DNA of 64,000 nucleotides from positions 8,247 through 72,246 of the forward strand of contig JAADGH010000109.1 of the NCBI GenBank assembly GCA_013152475.1, written 5' to 3'. The first letter of the stretch is position 1, and each line of letters opens with the position of its first letter. The notes under the pieces were generated by a model, which searched no databases, was not told the DNA's origin, and worked only from the letters and a program-made list of their open reading frames with translations. The translations under genes were made by a program, and so were the position numbers. Shown here one piece after another: positions 18,891 through 29,733 of this stretch. The DNA is from Planctomycetota bacterium (GTDB lineage: Bacteria > Planctomycetota > Brocadiia > JAADGH01).

Positions 18891-21800
18891 ATGAAGCGTA
18901 TCGGGTGGTTGGTGATCCTTCTGGGGTTGGGGAGCTCCGTGGCCGCGGGACCGGGCCGGAAGATCATCACAGCCACTGGCCGCGACCGCGGGGTGCTGGT
19001 CGTGGTGGGCAGCGGCGGCGCCGATGTCGCGATCGACCTCGTCAAGAACGGACGTTTCATCTCGCGTGTCCTGGGCTTAAAGGGGGAGGCGGTCGGAGCC
19101 GCGCGCGAGAAGATACGCAAGGCCGGGGTCTACGGCGAGCGGCTCGCCGTGATGGAGGGGAGCGCCAAACGCCTGCCGTTTGGAGACGGGGTGGTCGATC
19201 TGCTGGTGCTCACCGATGGGAGTGCAGGCCCGGGCGTGGACGAGATTGCCCGCGTATTGGGCCTCGACAGTGTCGCCTACGTGCAGAACGCCGGGAAGCT
19301 GAAGAGCAAGCTTTTGTCGGACAGGCGTTTCAAGACCAAGGTGAGCGGCGACGCACTGATCGCGTTCAAGCAAGCGCCCAAGGGCATTGACGATTGGACC
19401 CACATTCGCCACGGCGCCGACAACAATCCGAGGTCGGTGGACCAACTGGCCGGCCCGCCGTATCAAACTCAATGGCTCGCCGGACCGCTCAAGTCGCGCT
19501 CGCATTATCTGGGCCACGCCTTGGTCTGCAACGGCCGCTTCTTTTACACCGACTACATGCAGACGACCGCGAGAGGCTACCGGGACAAGACGCAGACCAT
19601 CCAGCACCAAATGATCTTCGCCTTCGATGCCGACAACGGCTTCCCGCTCTGGGAGAAACACGTCCCGGTTCCTCCCGGCTTTCGCGAAGCGCCGCGCAAC
19701 ATGGGCTGGCTGGCGGCGGAGGGTGATCGGTTGTTCAACATAGGGGCAGGTGAAGGATGCCAGGTGATCGAGGCCGCCACGGGCAAGGTCCTGCGCACCA
19801 TCGGGCGGGGCAAATGGCGCTGGGTCGCCCTTGCGGAGGGCAAGCTGCTCGGCATTGTGGATGGGAGCCTTCGGGCATTCAACCCGAAGAACGGCAGGAA
19901 ACTCTGGGCGGTCCCCGTGAAGGGACGGCTCAACTGGGGGTCGCCGGTGGCGCTTGGCGGACGCGTGCTGCTCCACTACACGGACCAGGGCGGACGCGCC
20001 CAGGCGATTGACCTGGCCTCGGGCAAAGTGCTGTGGGAAAAGAAACATCCGGAGCTTGTTTTCAACTACGGCGACGCGGCCGGGTGGAAAGATCTCTACG
20101 TCCTGTCGGGCTGGGATGTTCACAAGAAAGTCGGGAAGGCGCTGGCTCTCCGAAGCAAGGACGGGACCATTGCCTGGAAACTGGACCAGACACTCGGCTC
20201 TACCGGCTTCGTCCTCGGCGACACGATCTGCGGCGGGATCTACGAGAAGAACAGGAAGGGACGCTATCCCGATTTCGTGATGGTTGACACGGCGACAGGA
20301 AAGATCAAGGACCGCATCGGCAACCGGCCGATGATGCGCTGCGTCAGGCTGACCGGGCTGCGGGACTGGCTCTGCACCTCGGGCGGGCTGGTCATGCTCA
20401 ACTACAAGACAAAGGAGCAGTATTGGTATCCCGACTTCCGTTCCTCGTGCGTCGCCGGGGCGATCCACGGCAACGGTTATACCTATATACTGCCCAACGA
20501 ATGCTTCTGCTCGCACACGGTGGCGGGCCTCGTGGCCCTGTCGCCGATTGGGAAAAAGAGGGCGTCGTCCAGGCGAGGCAAGGTTCGCAGCTTCGTGAAA
20601 GGGCCGGGCGCGGTCGGGGGGCGAAGCGACGGCGACTGGCCGACCTATCGGCATGACGCCGGGCGCAGCGGGATGAGCGAAAAGGCGATACCGACGCCGA
20701 AGAAGATCTGTTGGAAAGCGACGGTGGGGGGCGCGCCCACCGCGCCGATCGTCGCGGATGGCTTGGTGTTCGTGGCCAACGACCAGCACGAGTTGAAAGC
20801 GTATGAGGCCAAGAGTGGCCGGCTCAAGTGGCGGTTCACCGCCGGCGGCGCGATCACAAAGGCCCCGACCTTCGCGTCAGGCGCCGTGTTCTTCGGCGCG
20901 GCCGACGGTTGGGTGTACGCCGTTCAGGCGGAGTCCGGCAAGCTCGCCTGGCGCCGCCGGATCGTGCCCGACGCCGACTACATCCTGGCGTACGGGCGGC
21001 TGCGCTCGCGTGCGCCGATCAATACGAACGTGTTCGTCGACAAAGGAATCGCCTGGGTCTGCGCGGGCGGCGTCTCGTACGACGGGATCGTGCTGGCCGG
21101 TCTCGACGTGAAGAGCGGGAAGGTGGTCGCGAAGAACGATGAGTTGGGGCTGGACGTCGAAGAGATTACCCAGACCGGCGACACGGGCAAGAAGCAGGAT
21201 CGTCCGATGGGACTGGCGCCCCGGGGGGCGATCGTCGCCACGGACCGATATCTGATCGTCCCCAATGGCTACGGGCAGCCGCTGGCGATCGAACGCGACA
21301 ACTCGCTCCGCCGGATACGGCTTGGCAGCGGCCAGGCGCAGGGCAATCGGCTGAGCCTCGCCGGTGACTACCTGTTCGTCGGCATGCCTCCGGTCGGCGA
21401 CTCGGTCTCCACCATGTGGGGTCGCGGCGGCGGGTACTCCGTTTACAGTATGAGCCGTTATGGGCGCGAGGTCTCCGGCCGCGAGGCCAAGGGCGTGAAG
21501 GTCGAGGCGCACACCTACAGCGACCCGCACCCCCAGTACTTCTATCGCGTGCCTTTTGCGCACGGCGGCCCCCTCGTCACCCGAGGCGAGGACGTGATCG
21601 GCGCGGCTTGGCGGGCCAGCGGCACGGACATCGCGCGTGTTTCAATCGGCGGCTCCGACTTGCGCAAGCTCGTCTATGACGTAAAGTGGGTGACGCGCAT
21701 ACCGATGATCGCGCGAGCGGCCGTGCGCGCGGGTGACTCGTATTACGCGGTGGGCGAAGGCCAGGACTCGGACGGGAAATGCAACGGCAAGGGCCTGTTC

Positions 21801-21944
21801 GTAGCGCTCGATGCGAACGACGGCAAGGTCGCCGGGCGTTTGCCGCTGAAGGGCCGCCCCCGTGCCGACGGATTTGCGGCGGGCGAAGGCAAGCTCTTTG
21901 TCGTGACCGAGGAGGGCCTGCTGCTCGCCCTCGACTCTTATTGA
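18891..21944 (+). CDS. Secreted PQQ-like beta-propeller protein with N-terminal methyltransferase-like segment
   Basis: Signal peptide MKRIGWLVILLGLGSSVAA; repeated PQQ blades (ALRSKDGTIAWKLDQTLGS, AYEAKSGRLKWRFTAGGAI, AVQAESGKLAWRRRIV); upstream segment resembles a Rossmann methyltransferase. Confidence 0.75.
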   Translation: MKRIGWLVILLGLGSSVAAGPGRKIITATGRDRGVLVVVGSGGADVAIDLVKNGRFISRVLGLKGEAVGAAREKIRKAGVYGERLAVMEGSAKRLPFGDGVVDLLVLTDGSAGPGVDEIARVLGLDSVAYVQNAGKLKSKLLSDRRFKTKVSGDALIAFKQAPKGIDDWTHIRHGADNNPRSVDQLAGPPYQTQWLAGPLKSRSHYLGHALVCNGRFFYTDYMQTTARGYRDKTQTIQHQMIFAFDADNGFPLWEKHVPVPPGFREAPRNMGWLAAEGDRLFNIGAGEGCQVIEAATGKVLRTIGRGKWRWVALAEGKLLGIVDGSLRAFNPKNGRKLWAVPVKGRLNWGSPVALGGRVLLHYTDQGGRAQAIDLASGKVLWEKKHPELVFNYGDAAGWKDLYVLSGWDVHKKVGKALALRSKDGTIAWKLDQTLGSTGFVLGDTICGGIYEKNRKGRYPDFVMVDTATGKIKDRIGNRPMMRCVRLTGLRDWLCTSGGLVMLNYKTKEQYWYPDFRSSCVAGAIHGNGYTYILPNECFCSHTVAGLVALSPIGKKRASSRRGKVRSFVKGPGAVGGRSDGDWPTYRHDAGRSGMSEKAIPTPKKICWKATVGGAPTAPIVADGLVFVANDQHELKAYEAKSGRLKWRFTAGGAITKAPTFASGAVFFGAADGWVYAVQAESGKLAWRRRIVPDADYILAYGRLRSRAPINTNVFVDKGIAWVCAGGVSYDGIVLAGLDVKSGKVVAKNDELGLDVEEITQTGDTGKKQDRPMGLAPRGAIVATDRYLIVPNGYGQPLAIERDNSLRRIRLGSGQAQGNRLSLAGDYLFVGMPPVGDSVSTMWGRGGGYSVYSMSRYGREVSGREAKGVKVEAHTYSDPHPQYFYRVPFAHGGPLVTRGEDVIGAAWRASGTDIARVSIGGSDLRKLVYDVKWVTRIPMIARAAVRAGDSYYAVGEGQDSDGKCNGKGLFVALDANDGKVAGRLPLKGRPRADGFAAGEGKLFVVTEEGLLLALDSY

Positions 21945-21971
21945 GCTTTGCACAAGTATAAGGAAAGTCTC

Positions 21972-23333
21972 TTACGGCTTGCACATCTCCCACGGCCACT
22001 TCACATCCATGCGCAGCTTGAAACGGCCGCTGCTGTCCCTCACCCAGACCTCCGGCTCGGCGCGGTCGGGGTGGGGGTTGGGGACCGTTCCCTTGAGGAT
22101 GGGGTCGTTGGTGCTGGTCATCCAGTGAAGGAGGTGGTTGCGCAGTTGGGCCTTGAGCTGGGCCTTGCACGGGTCGTCGGCAAGATTGTTCATCTCGTCG
22201 GGATCGGCCTGGAGGTCGTAAAGCTCCTCGCGGGGCAGCGGACTGGAATAGTACTCCTCCGTCAGACCCGCACCGTACCGCGAGATCGCGCCGCCCTCGA
22301 CGATCATGGGGATGGGACCACAGTAGTTGATGATGTACTTGTGGTCCTTTGTGCGAATGGCGCGCATGGGTCGGTATTGGGTGTGCCAGGTCATCTCGGC
22401 GAAAATTTCCCTGCGCGGCTCGTGCGGTTTGTCGAACAGAAGGTTGGCGAAGCTCCGGCCGTGGAGGCGAATCGGCTTCTTGACCTCGGCGATGTCCAGG
22501 ATCGTGGGGAAGAGGTCCACGTTGCTGAGCAAGGCATCGGTCCGAACTCCGCCCCGCAGCACACGCGGCCACCGCATCATCATGGCGATCTTGATCCCGG
22601 AATCGTAGAGCGTGGTCTTCGCCCGTGGCAGGGCCGCGCCGTGGTCGGTAGTGAAGATGACGAGCGTGTCGTCGGCCAAGCCGCTCTTGTCGAGCGCGTC
22701 GAAGATGCGGCCCATCTGCCGGTCGGCTTCCTTTATATTATTATAGAACACGGCCAGGTCGCGCCGGGCCGCTTCACAGTCGGGGAGATACGGCGGCATC
22801 TGGATCCGTTTCATCACCTCCGGGTCGTACGTCTCGCCATAGGGCCGATGCACGTCGGATGTGCCGATGGCAAGGAAGAACGGAGGGTCGTTGGCCGACG
22901 CGTTTGCGAAAAACGATTCGGCCTCCTCCGCCACATACTTCGCGTGCCTGCTTTTCGACCGGATGTCGTCGTAGCCCTCCCGCGCGGAATCGTTGCACTC
23001 GTGCTGCAGGCCGAAGAGGTGGGTCGTATATCCTCCCTGTTTAAGGAGTTGCGGCAGCGTGATAGCATCGCGGTCCATGTCGAATCCGCGGTGCGTCAGG
23101 CCGAGGACGCCGGTCGAGTGGGGCATCAGGCCGGTGACCATGCTGGCCCGGCTCGGGGAACATTGCGGCGCGGTGCAGAAGTAGTTGTCGAACACCACCC
23201 CCTGCCGGGCAAGGCCATCGAGGCATGGCGAGCTTACATCCTCACGACCATAGCACCCCAGCCAATCGCCAAGGTCGTGCCAGGTGATGAGAACGATGTT
23301 GGGTCTATGCACGGATCTTCCTTGTTCCTCCAC
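21972..23333 (-). CDS. Type I sulfatase (arylsulfatase-like)
   Basis: RPNIVLITWHDLGDWLGCYG...CTAPQCSPSRASMVTGLMPHSTG contains the C-S-P-S-R formylglycine site; VIFTTDHGAALPRAK. Confidence 0.93.
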   Translation of the reverse strand: MEEQGRSVHRPNIVLITWHDLGDWLGCYGREDVSSPCLDGLARQGVVFDNYFCTAPQCSPSRASMVTGLMPHSTGVLGLTHRGFDMDRDAITLPQLLKQGGYTTHLFGLQHECNDSAREGYDDIRSKSRHAKYVAEEAESFFANASANDPPFFLAIGTSDVHRPYGETYDPEVMKRIQMPPYLPDCEAARRDLAVFYNNIKEADRQMGRIFDALDKSGLADDTLVIFTTDHGAALPRAKTTLYDSGIKIAMMMRWPRVLRGGVRTDALLSNVDLFPTILDIAEVKKPIRLHGRSFANLLFDKPHEPRREIFAEMTWHTQYRPMRAIRTKDHKYIINYCGPIPMIVEGGAISRYGAGLTEEYYSSPLPREELYDLQADPDEMNNLADDPCKAQLKAQLRNHLLHWMTSTNDPILKGTVPNPHPDRAEPEVWVRDSSGRFKLRMDVKWPWEMCKP

Positions 23334-23374
23334 GTACGGAGGCAGTGACTGTTAAACGGACACCTCTTGTGTGC

Positions 23375-23398
23375 CACGCCCAAACTTGTTTGAGCGTG
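23375..23398. repeat. Palindromic repeat, GCTCAAAC family, copy 1
   Basis: CACGCCCAAAC-TT-GTTTGAGCGTG, 10/11 paired. Confidence 0.6.
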
Positions 23399-23404
23399 TT
23401 CTTC

Positions 23405-24298
23405 TTACGCCTTTTCCCACTGTTTTCGGAGCAGCTTCGCCGCAGCAGGGATGGTTTCCTTGCGGTCGCCCTTCGAGCCACACTCGAGGCTGATGTAGTC
23501 CTGATAGCCGATCATCTTCAGGCCGCGGAAGCCTTCGATGTAGTTGTCGCCCTCATCCTCGCCAGGCATCTTTCGGTTCTTCCGGCTGGCCATGTGCATG
23601 TGGTGGAGGAGCTCCCCACCGGAGATGACCGCGCCCATGTCGCTGGTTTCCTCCCAGGTCATATGCCAGAAGTCCCCCATGCAACCCACGCCCGGGCTGC
23701 CCACATCGCGGCAGATGGCGGCGGCATCGGCGACGAGGCGGAGGAAGTGGGCCTCCTTGCGATTCAACGGCTCGAGCAGAACTCGCGACTTCACGCTCAC
23801 GGCATGTTCGGCGACCTCCTTCAGCAGCTCGACGATCACTTTGCGGGCCTCCCAGTAGGGTAGCACCTTTGCCTTCTTGAATGCGGGGACCATGATGACC
23901 CCTGTGCTGCCCAGTGCGCCTGCTGCCGTGAGGATTTCTTTCAGCGAATCCACGCATTTTCGCCGGACCGATTCCTGGTCGGAGATAATGCTGCCCTTCG
24001 CCCCGCCGCACACGGCGCTGATCTTGATCTTGCGCCCCTGCAGGGCCTTTTGGATCTCTTCCTCACGACCGAGGAGTTTGCCTCCGTGAAGCTCCAAGCC
24101 GACATAGCCGTGCTGCTCCAGGAAGTCCAGCTTCTCCGGCAAGGTTTTGAAAGGCGGCCGGCTCTCCTGACAGGATAGCTTCAGCACGGCCTTCTGCGGC
24201 GGGTCGGGCACTTCCATCGCACTCACCTTGCGTGCCATCAGCCCGCCGGCGCCGGCGGCGGCCGACACCTGCATAAACTCTCGACGCCCGATCTTCAT
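23405..24298 (-). CDS. Sugar phosphate isomerase/epimerase (xylose isomerase-like TIM barrel), Tat-type leader
   Basis: MKIGRREFMQVSAAAGAGGLMA leader; LEQHGYVGLELHGGKLLGREEEIQKAL...EPLNRKEAHFLRLVADAAAICRDVGSPGVGCMGDFWHM. Confidence 0.82.
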   Translation of the reverse strand: MKIGRREFMQVSAAAGAGGLMARKVSAMEVPDPPQKAVLKLSCQESRPPFKTLPEKLDFLEQHGYVGLELHGGKLLGREEEIQKALQGRKIKISAVCGGAKGSIISDQESVRRKCVDSLKEILTAAGALGSTGVIMVPAFKKAKVLPYWEARKVIVELLKEVAEHAVSVKSRVLLEPLNRKEAHFLRLVADAAAICRDVGSPGVGCMGDFWHMTWEETSDMGAVISGGELLHHMHMASRKNRKMPGEDEGDNYIEGFRGLKMIGYQDYISLECGSKGDRKETIPAAAKLLRKQWEKA

Positions 24299-24400
24299 CA
24301 GTATTCCTCCTACCGAACAGGTCCTTGTCAACGAACGGGCCGGCGTCTCAAGACGATATGTTGATGTGTAGTAGATAGTTCTTAATCTGCTACACAGGAG

Positions 24401-24856
24401 CTATGTCTCCGCCATCGACTTCACAACAATCACGGTGCACTCCGCCTCGTCCAGGATGAACTGCCGCTCGTGTGGAACCAGGTCACGCTTCAACATGGAC
24501 CGCCGCCACGAGGCCATGACGAGGGCGTCCACCTTCCGGACGCGGGCCTCCTGGAGCACCACCTTGTGGATCAATCCCTTCAGGACAGTCTTCTCCAGCG
24601 CCACGCCCGCCTTGTCGGCCAGTTTTTGTGCATGGTTCAGATAGCGGCCGGCGTCGGCCTCAAGCTGCTTCTCATACGACGCCCGCTCCTCCTCCACGAA
24701 GATGCCCTGCGCCAGCAGACGGCTGAGGGTATCGGTGTCCACAACCGCCGCTCCGATCAGTTGGGACTTCCCGCCGCGCGCCATCTCGATGGCGAACTCG
24801 GCCGCATCGGGCCACCCTCTCCCCCCGTCCAGCACGAGCAGGATTTTGTCAAACAT
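24401..24856 (-). CDS. Universal stress protein (UspA family)
   Basis: [28 protein letters not shown]...VRKVDALVMASWRRSMLKRDLVPHERQFILDEAECTVIVVK. Confidence 0.85.
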   Translation of the reverse strand: MFDKILLVLDGGRGWPDAAEFAIEMARGGKSQLIGAAVVDTDTLSRLLAQGIFVEEERASYEKQLEADAGRYLNHAQKLADKAGVALEKTVLKGLIHKVVLQEARVRKVDALVMASWRRSMLKRDLVPHERQFILDEAECTVIVVKSMAET

Positions 24857-25499
24857 GGTCCTTCCTTGCCTCTTCTCGTTGGGCCGTCAGCCGCGCCTTT
24901 AGCATTTTCATCACAAAAAACGCCTCGCGCTCCTTCTCTTCGAGCGTCGAGATGATGTGGTCCTGCGTCTCCTTGTAGTCGGGGATGAATATCTTTTCCA
25001 GCGCGTTCACGCGCCGCTGCGTCTTTTTCACCTCCCGCGCCAGGCGCCACACCTTCGTCTCCACCTCCGCCAGCTCGCGGATGCCGTCGAGCGCATCGAG
25101 AAAACACCGCGTCGCCTCATCGGTGCGCGGGGAGCTCGACGCCATGCTGTAGCGCACGCCCATCTCCTCGTGCTTCGCCTCGACCGCCGGCATGCTGATC
25201 CCCATCAGACGATGCAGGGAGATGTCCACCTTGTGATCGTACTGCGCGTGGACCGCCTCCCGGCCCAGCTCGAAGGCCCCCGATTCCAGCATGGCCTGCT
25301 CCAGGGCCCGATAGGCGGCCTTGAGCTTCTCCGCCACCTCCTCCTGGATGCTCCGCGCCCGGTGCACCAAACGCATCAGCTCCATGATCAGGATCTCGCG
25401 CTTCTGGTCGAGCAGGTCGAACCCCTCCTCGGCAAAGGCCAGCTCGCGCTTGAGCCGGAAGTAGCTTGTCTTGGTGAGCGGGACGTTCAGCTTGGCCAT
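24849..25499 (-). CDS. atpD/ntpD: V/A-type ATP synthase subunit D
   Basis: [39 protein letters not shown]...[21 protein letters not shown]. Confidence 0.93.
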   Translation of the reverse strand: MAKLNVPLTKTSYFRLKRELAFAEEGFDLLDQKREILIMELMRLVHRARSIQEEVAEKLKAAYRALEQAMLESGAFELGREAVHAQYDHKVDISLHRLMGISMPAVEAKHEEMGVRYSMASSSPRTDEATRCFLDALDGIRELAEVETKVWRLAREVKKTQRRVNALEKIFIPDYKETQDHIISTLEEKEREAFFVMKMLKARLTAQREEARKDHV

Positions 25500-26911
25500 C
25501 TACTCCCCCCCTCCCCTTCGCCCGACTTCTTGGCGTGGTAGTACGTCTCCAGCTCCTCCTCCGTCACGCGGTGCAGCTCGCTCTGCGGCAGCTCCGTCAG
25601 AACCTTCCAGCCGATCTCGAGCGTCTGCTCGATGGACCGGTCCTCGTGATCGCCCTGGCGGAGGAACTCATTCTCCAGCCGCGCGCCGAACTGCATATAC
25701 TTCCGGTCGAGAGACGACAGTTCCTCCTCCCCGATCACCGATGCCAGCGACCGCACGTCCTTCACGGTCTTGTAGGCCGCGAAGAGCTGCGATGCCAGGT
25801 GCGGGTGGTCGGGACGCGTCCGGTCCTTGCCGATGCCGTCCTTCATCAGGCGCGACAGCGACGGCAGCCCCGCGATGGGCGGGTAAATACTGCGCTGGAA
25901 CAGCTCGCGCTCCAGAACGATCTGCCCCTCCGTGATGTATCCCGTCAGGTCCGGCACGGGGTGGGAGATGTCGTCGCTCGGCATGGTCAGGATCGGTACC
26001 TGGGTGATCGACCCCTTCTTGCCCAGCACCCGCCCGGCCCGCTCGTAGATCGACGCCAGGTCGCTGTAGAGGTACCCGGGGTAGCCCTTCCGGCTGGGTA
26101 TCTCGCCCCGGGCGGTGGCGATCTCACGCAGCGACTCGCAGTAGTTCGTCATATCCGTCAGGATCACCAGCACGTGCATGTCGCACTCGAAGGCCAGGTG
26201 CTCGGCCAGCGTGAGGGCCGAGCGCGGGGTGATGAGGCGCTCGATGCTCGGGTCGTTGGCCAGGCTGAGGAAGAGGGCGACGTTCTCGAGCACACCCGTC
26301 TCCTCGAAGTTGTTGATGAAGAACCGGGCGATGTCGTATTTCACCCCCATGGCCGCGAAGACGACGGTGAACTCCACTTTCTCCGTCAGGAGCTTCGCCT
26401 GCCGGGTGATCTGCGCGGCAATGCTGTTGTGGGGCAGACCGCTGCCGGAGAAGATGGGCAGCTTCTGCCCGCGCACGAGGGTGTTCATGCCATCGATGGC
26501 CGAGATGCCCGTCTGGATGAAGTCGCGCGGGTAGTCCCGGGCGAAGGGGTTGATCGGCAGGCCGTTCACGTCGCGGCGCTCCTTGGTCAGGGGCGGCGGG
26601 CCGCCGTCGATGGGCCGGCCCAGGCCGTCGAAGGTGCGGCCGAGCATCCTTCGCGACACCGGTATCTCCAGCGGACGGCCGACGAAACGCATCCGCGCGG
26701 TCTCGGGCGAGAGCCCGCTCGTACCCTCGAAGACCTGGATCGCGGCGAAACCCCGGCCCACCTCCAGCACCCGGCCGAGGCGTTCCTCACCGTCGGCGCC
26801 TTTGATCTCCACCACCTCGTCGAAGGCGACGTCCCGGATGCCCTCGACAAAGAGCAGGGGCCCTTCGATCCGGTTGGCGCCCACATATTCCAGTTTCCTG
26901 ATGTCCGTCAC
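25487..26911 (-). CDS. atpB/ntpB: V/A-type ATP synthase subunit B
   Basis: [88 protein letters not shown]. Confidence 0.97.
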   Translation of the reverse strand: MTDIRKLEYVGANRIEGPLLFVEGIRDVAFDEVVEIKGADGEERLGRVLEVGRGFAAIQVFEGTSGLSPETARMRFVGRPLEIPVSRRMLGRTFDGLGRPIDGGPPPLTKERRDVNGLPINPFARDYPRDFIQTGISAIDGMNTLVRGQKLPIFSGSGLPHNSIAAQITRQAKLLTEKVEFTVVFAAMGVKYDIARFFINNFEETGVLENVALFLSLANDPSIERLITPRSALTLAEHLAFECDMHVLVILTDMTNYCESLREIATARGEIPSRKGYPGYLYSDLASIYERAGRVLGKKGSITQVPILTMPSDDISHPVPDLTGYITEGQIVLERELFQRSIYPPIAGLPSLSRLMKDGIGKDRTRPDHPHLASQLFAAYKTVKDVRSLASVIGEEELSSLDRKYMQFGARLENEFLRQGDHEDRSIEQTLEIGWKVLTELPQSELHRVTEEELETYYHAKKSGEGEGGSRWPS

Positions 26912-28680
26912 GGTTGTTTCGCCTCCGGGCTGACCAGCTCCCGCTGGACCTGTCGCGCGAGGTCGCTGAACTTGTCCAGCGCATCGTTGGGGATCGTGGA
27001 TTTCATCCGCATCACCTTCTGGATCACCTCCTGCCGGCGAATTTGCTCCAGCGCCACGCCACCCTCGATCAGCTCCTTCCCGGCATGATACACGTCGAGG
27101 ATGATTCCCAGCATGGCCGCCTGCTTTTTCGGCTCGCAGTACTTGTCCACTTCGTCGAAGGCGTTCTGCTGAAGGAAGGCCTGCTTCAGCAGATCGGCGG
27201 CGAAGAGCACCAGCCGTTCCGTGTCGGGTAGGGCGTCCGGCCCGACCAGCTTGACGATCTGCTGGAGCTTTTCCTCCTTCTGGAGGATATCAATGGCCTC
27301 GTCGCGGTGGCTCGCCCAGTTCGGGTCGGCATCCGCCCACCACTCGCGCAGGTCGGCGGCGTATTCGCTGTAGCTGTTGAGCCAGCTGATCGCGGGGTAG
27401 TGCCGCGCATCGGCCAGGTCGCGGTCGAGCGCCCAGAAGCACCGGATGAAGCGCTTCGTGTTCTGGGTCACCGGCTCGGAAAAGTCTCCGCCCGGCGGGG
27501 AGACGGCGCCAACGACGGTGATGGACCCCTCCTTCCCCGACAGGGCCTCGTAGCGCCCGGCGCGCTCGTAAAACTCCGCCAGCCGGGACGGCAGGTAGGC
27601 CGGGAAGCCCTCGTCGGCGGGCATCTCCTCCAGCCGGCCGGAAAGCTCGCGCAGGGCCTCGGCCCAGCGCGACGTGGAGTCGGCCATGATGGCCACGGCG
27701 TAGCCCATGTCGCGGTAGTACTCGGCCATGGTGATGCCGGTGTAGATGCACACCTCTCGCGCCGCGACGGGCATGTTCGACGTATTGGCGATGAGGATGG
27801 TCCGTTCCATGAGGGGCAGGCCGCTGCGCGGATCGACCAACTCGGGGAAGCCGAGGAGCACGTCGGTCATCTCGTTGCCGCGCTCGCCGCAGCCGATATA
27901 GATGATGATGTCGGCGTCGCAGAACTTGGCCAGGGCCTGTTGGGTCATGGTCTTGCCCGTACCGAAGCCGCCGGGGATGGCGGCCGTACCGCCCTTGCTG
28001 ATGGGGAAGAGACTGTCAATGACCCGCTGGCCCGTGAACAGGGGGGCGACAAGGTCCTTTTGCTCCCGGGCCGGCCGGGCCTTCCGTGCGGGCCAGTTGT
28101 GGCACAGCGTCAGCTCCACCGTCTGCCGCTTTTGCGAGAGACGGCAGATGACGTCATTGATCGTGTACTCGCCCTCCTCGGCGATCATGGTGACGCCGCC
28201 CCTCATGCTGGGCGGGACGAGCACGCGGTGCTCGATCATCCGGGACTCCTGCACGGTCCCGATGATCTGCCCCGACTCCACGTCATCCCCGATCTTGACG
28301 AGCGGGGTGAACCCCCACTTCTTTTCCTCATCGAGTGGGGACACCTTCTCGCCCCGGCGGATGAAGACGCCGCTCTTCTCGCGCAGTCCCCGCAGGGGAC
28401 GCTGGATGCCGTCGTAGACGTTCCCGATGAGACCGGGGCCCAGCCGGACGGACAGGGGCGCGCCCGTGCCGTGCACCGTATCACCGGGCTGAAGACCGGT
28501 GGTGTTCTCATAGACCTGGATCGTGGCGACATCCTCGTCGAGGCGAATGATCTCGCCGATCAGCCCGTGCCCCCCGACCTCCACGACATCGAGCATGGAG
28601 GCGGAGCGCATGCCCGAGGCGCGGACGATGGGGCCGTTCACGCCGATGATCGTGCCCGGGCTGCGGTCGGCGGCGCTCAT
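26908..28680 (-). CDS. atpA/ntpA: V/A-type ATP synthase catalytic subunit A
   Basis: Walker [64 protein letters not shown]. Confidence 0.98.
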   Translation of the reverse strand: MSAADRSPGTIIGVNGPIVRASGMRSASMLDVVEVGGHGLIGEIIRLDEDVATIQVYENTTGLQPGDTVHGTGAPLSVRLGPGLIGNVYDGIQRPLRGLREKSGVFIRRGEKVSPLDEEKKWGFTPLVKIGDDVESGQIIGTVQESRMIEHRVLVPPSMRGGVTMIAEEGEYTINDVICRLSQKRQTVELTLCHNWPARKARPAREQKDLVAPLFTGQRVIDSLFPISKGGTAAIPGGFGTGKTMTQQALAKFCDADIIIYIGCGERGNEMTDVLLGFPELVDPRSGLPLMERTILIANTSNMPVAAREVCIYTGITMAEYYRDMGYAVAIMADSTSRWAEALRELSGRLEEMPADEGFPAYLPSRLAEFYERAGRYEALSGKEGSITVVGAVSPPGGDFSEPVTQNTKRFIRCFWALDRDLADARHYPAISWLNSYSEYAADLREWWADADPNWASHRDEAIDILQKEEKLQQIVKLVGPDALPDTERLVLFAADLLKQAFLQQNAFDEVDKYCEPKKQAAMLGIILDVYHAGKELIEGGVALEQIRRQEVIQKVMRMKSTIPNDALDKFSDLARQVQRELVSPEAKQP

Positions 28681-29318
28681 TCGTCCTCCTCCTCGTCGAA
28701 CAGTATCCGGGAGAGCTTCAGGCGCAGGTCGTCGCGCCGGCGGGCGAGGCGGGCCTCCAGGGAGTTGTCGCAGATCAATCGCCCGGACCCGGAACGGACG
28801 ATGACGCCGCCGAGGATCGGGGGGCGCTCGCCGGAAGGTGTGAGGGTAACGGACCGGCCCTGCTGTTTCTTTACTTCTTCCGCGACCTCATTGAGCATGT
28901 CCTCGGTGATGCGGCCGCTGTCTTCTTCGTTGGCCTCGACGCTCATCTGGTTCTCGTGTATCACCAATACCGCATCGAGGATGAGCGCCTTCAGCGCCTT
29001 CACTGGGTTCTTCTTCGCCGCCGCCGCGTGGAGGGCGTGCTCCAGGACGCTGTCGAGGATTTTCTCCTCGGCGGCCAGGGTGCGGCGTTTCACTTCGAGG
29101 GGGATCGTGGCGCCGATTCGGGTCTTCTCCATCTCGGCGCGTTTGTGGGCCTTGTCGCGGATGGCGTCGGCCTCTTTTCTGCCGTCCGCTTCGGCTTCAT
29201 CGCGGATGCGCTGGGCCTCCCGCTCGGCGCGGTCGATCTTTCGCTTCGCCTGCTTGCGGGCGTTGTCAAGTATCTCTTGGGAGAGGGCCTCTTTTTTCTC
29301 GCTTGCATCCTGGGCCAT
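28677..29318 (-). CDS. atpE/ntpE: V/A-type ATP synthase subunit E
   Basis: N-terminal coiled coil AQRIRDEAEADGRKEADAIRDKAHKRAEMEKTRI; C-terminal GERPPILGGVIVRSGSGRLICDNSLEARLARRRDDLRLKLSRILF; correct operon position. Confidence 0.88.
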   Translation of the reverse strand: MAQDASEKKEALSQEILDNARKQAKRKIDRAEREAQRIRDEAEADGRKEADAIRDKAHKRAEMEKTRIGATIPLEVKRRTLAAEEKILDSVLEHALHAAAAKKNPVKALKALILDAVLVIHENQMSVEANEEDSGRITEDMLNEVAEEVKKQQGRSVTLTPSGERPPILGGVIVRSGSGRLICDNSLEARLARRRDDLRLKLSRILFDEEEDE

Positions 29319-29320
29319 GG

Positions 29321-29626
29321 CTACACTCCGATGCCCACCGCCTGGCGGATCATCTCCATCAAGGTCTTCCGGCCGGTCATGGGGCCCTGCCGGTCGGGGA
29401 TTTCGACGATGACCGGCGACGAATGCTCGAACATGGCCTGCTCAACCTGCTTTCGGATGGCCTCCACCGTTCGTTCGGTGATGATGATGACGCCAATCGT
29501 CTCATCGTCGAGGGCTTGGTCGAGGGCCTGCCCGGCGTCGCCGGGGGAGTCCACCACCCGGCCCTGAACGCCCGCGAGGCGGAAGCCCAAGACCGTGTCC
29601 TCGTCGCCGATGACGAAATACCTCAT
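29321..29626 (-). CDS. atpF/ntpF: V/A-type ATP synthase subunit F
   Basis: MRYFVIGDEDTVLGFRLAGVQGRVV...ALDDETIGVIIITERTVEAIR...PVIVEIPDRQGPM. Confidence 0.95.
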   Translation of the reverse strand: MRYFVIGDEDTVLGFRLAGVQGRVVDSPGDAGQALDQALDDETIGVIIITERTVEAIRKQVEQAMFEHSSPVIVEIPDRQGPMTGRKTLMEMIRQAVGIGV

Positions 29627-29674
29627 GTTCCCTTCCTACCAGGCACCCAATAGGGTGGGTTGTGGTCACCCGTC

Positions 29675-29694
29675 ATTCCCGCGTACGCGGGAAT
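29675..29694. repeat. Perfect 20-bp palindrome ATTCCCGCGTACGCGGGAAT (dispersed REP-like repeat)
   Basis: Exact palindrome within the F-K intergenic region of the V-ATPase operon. Confidence 0.75.
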
Positions 29695-29733
29695 CACCAC
29701 ATTGGGCGTGCAACGGACCCATGAAACGATGCA

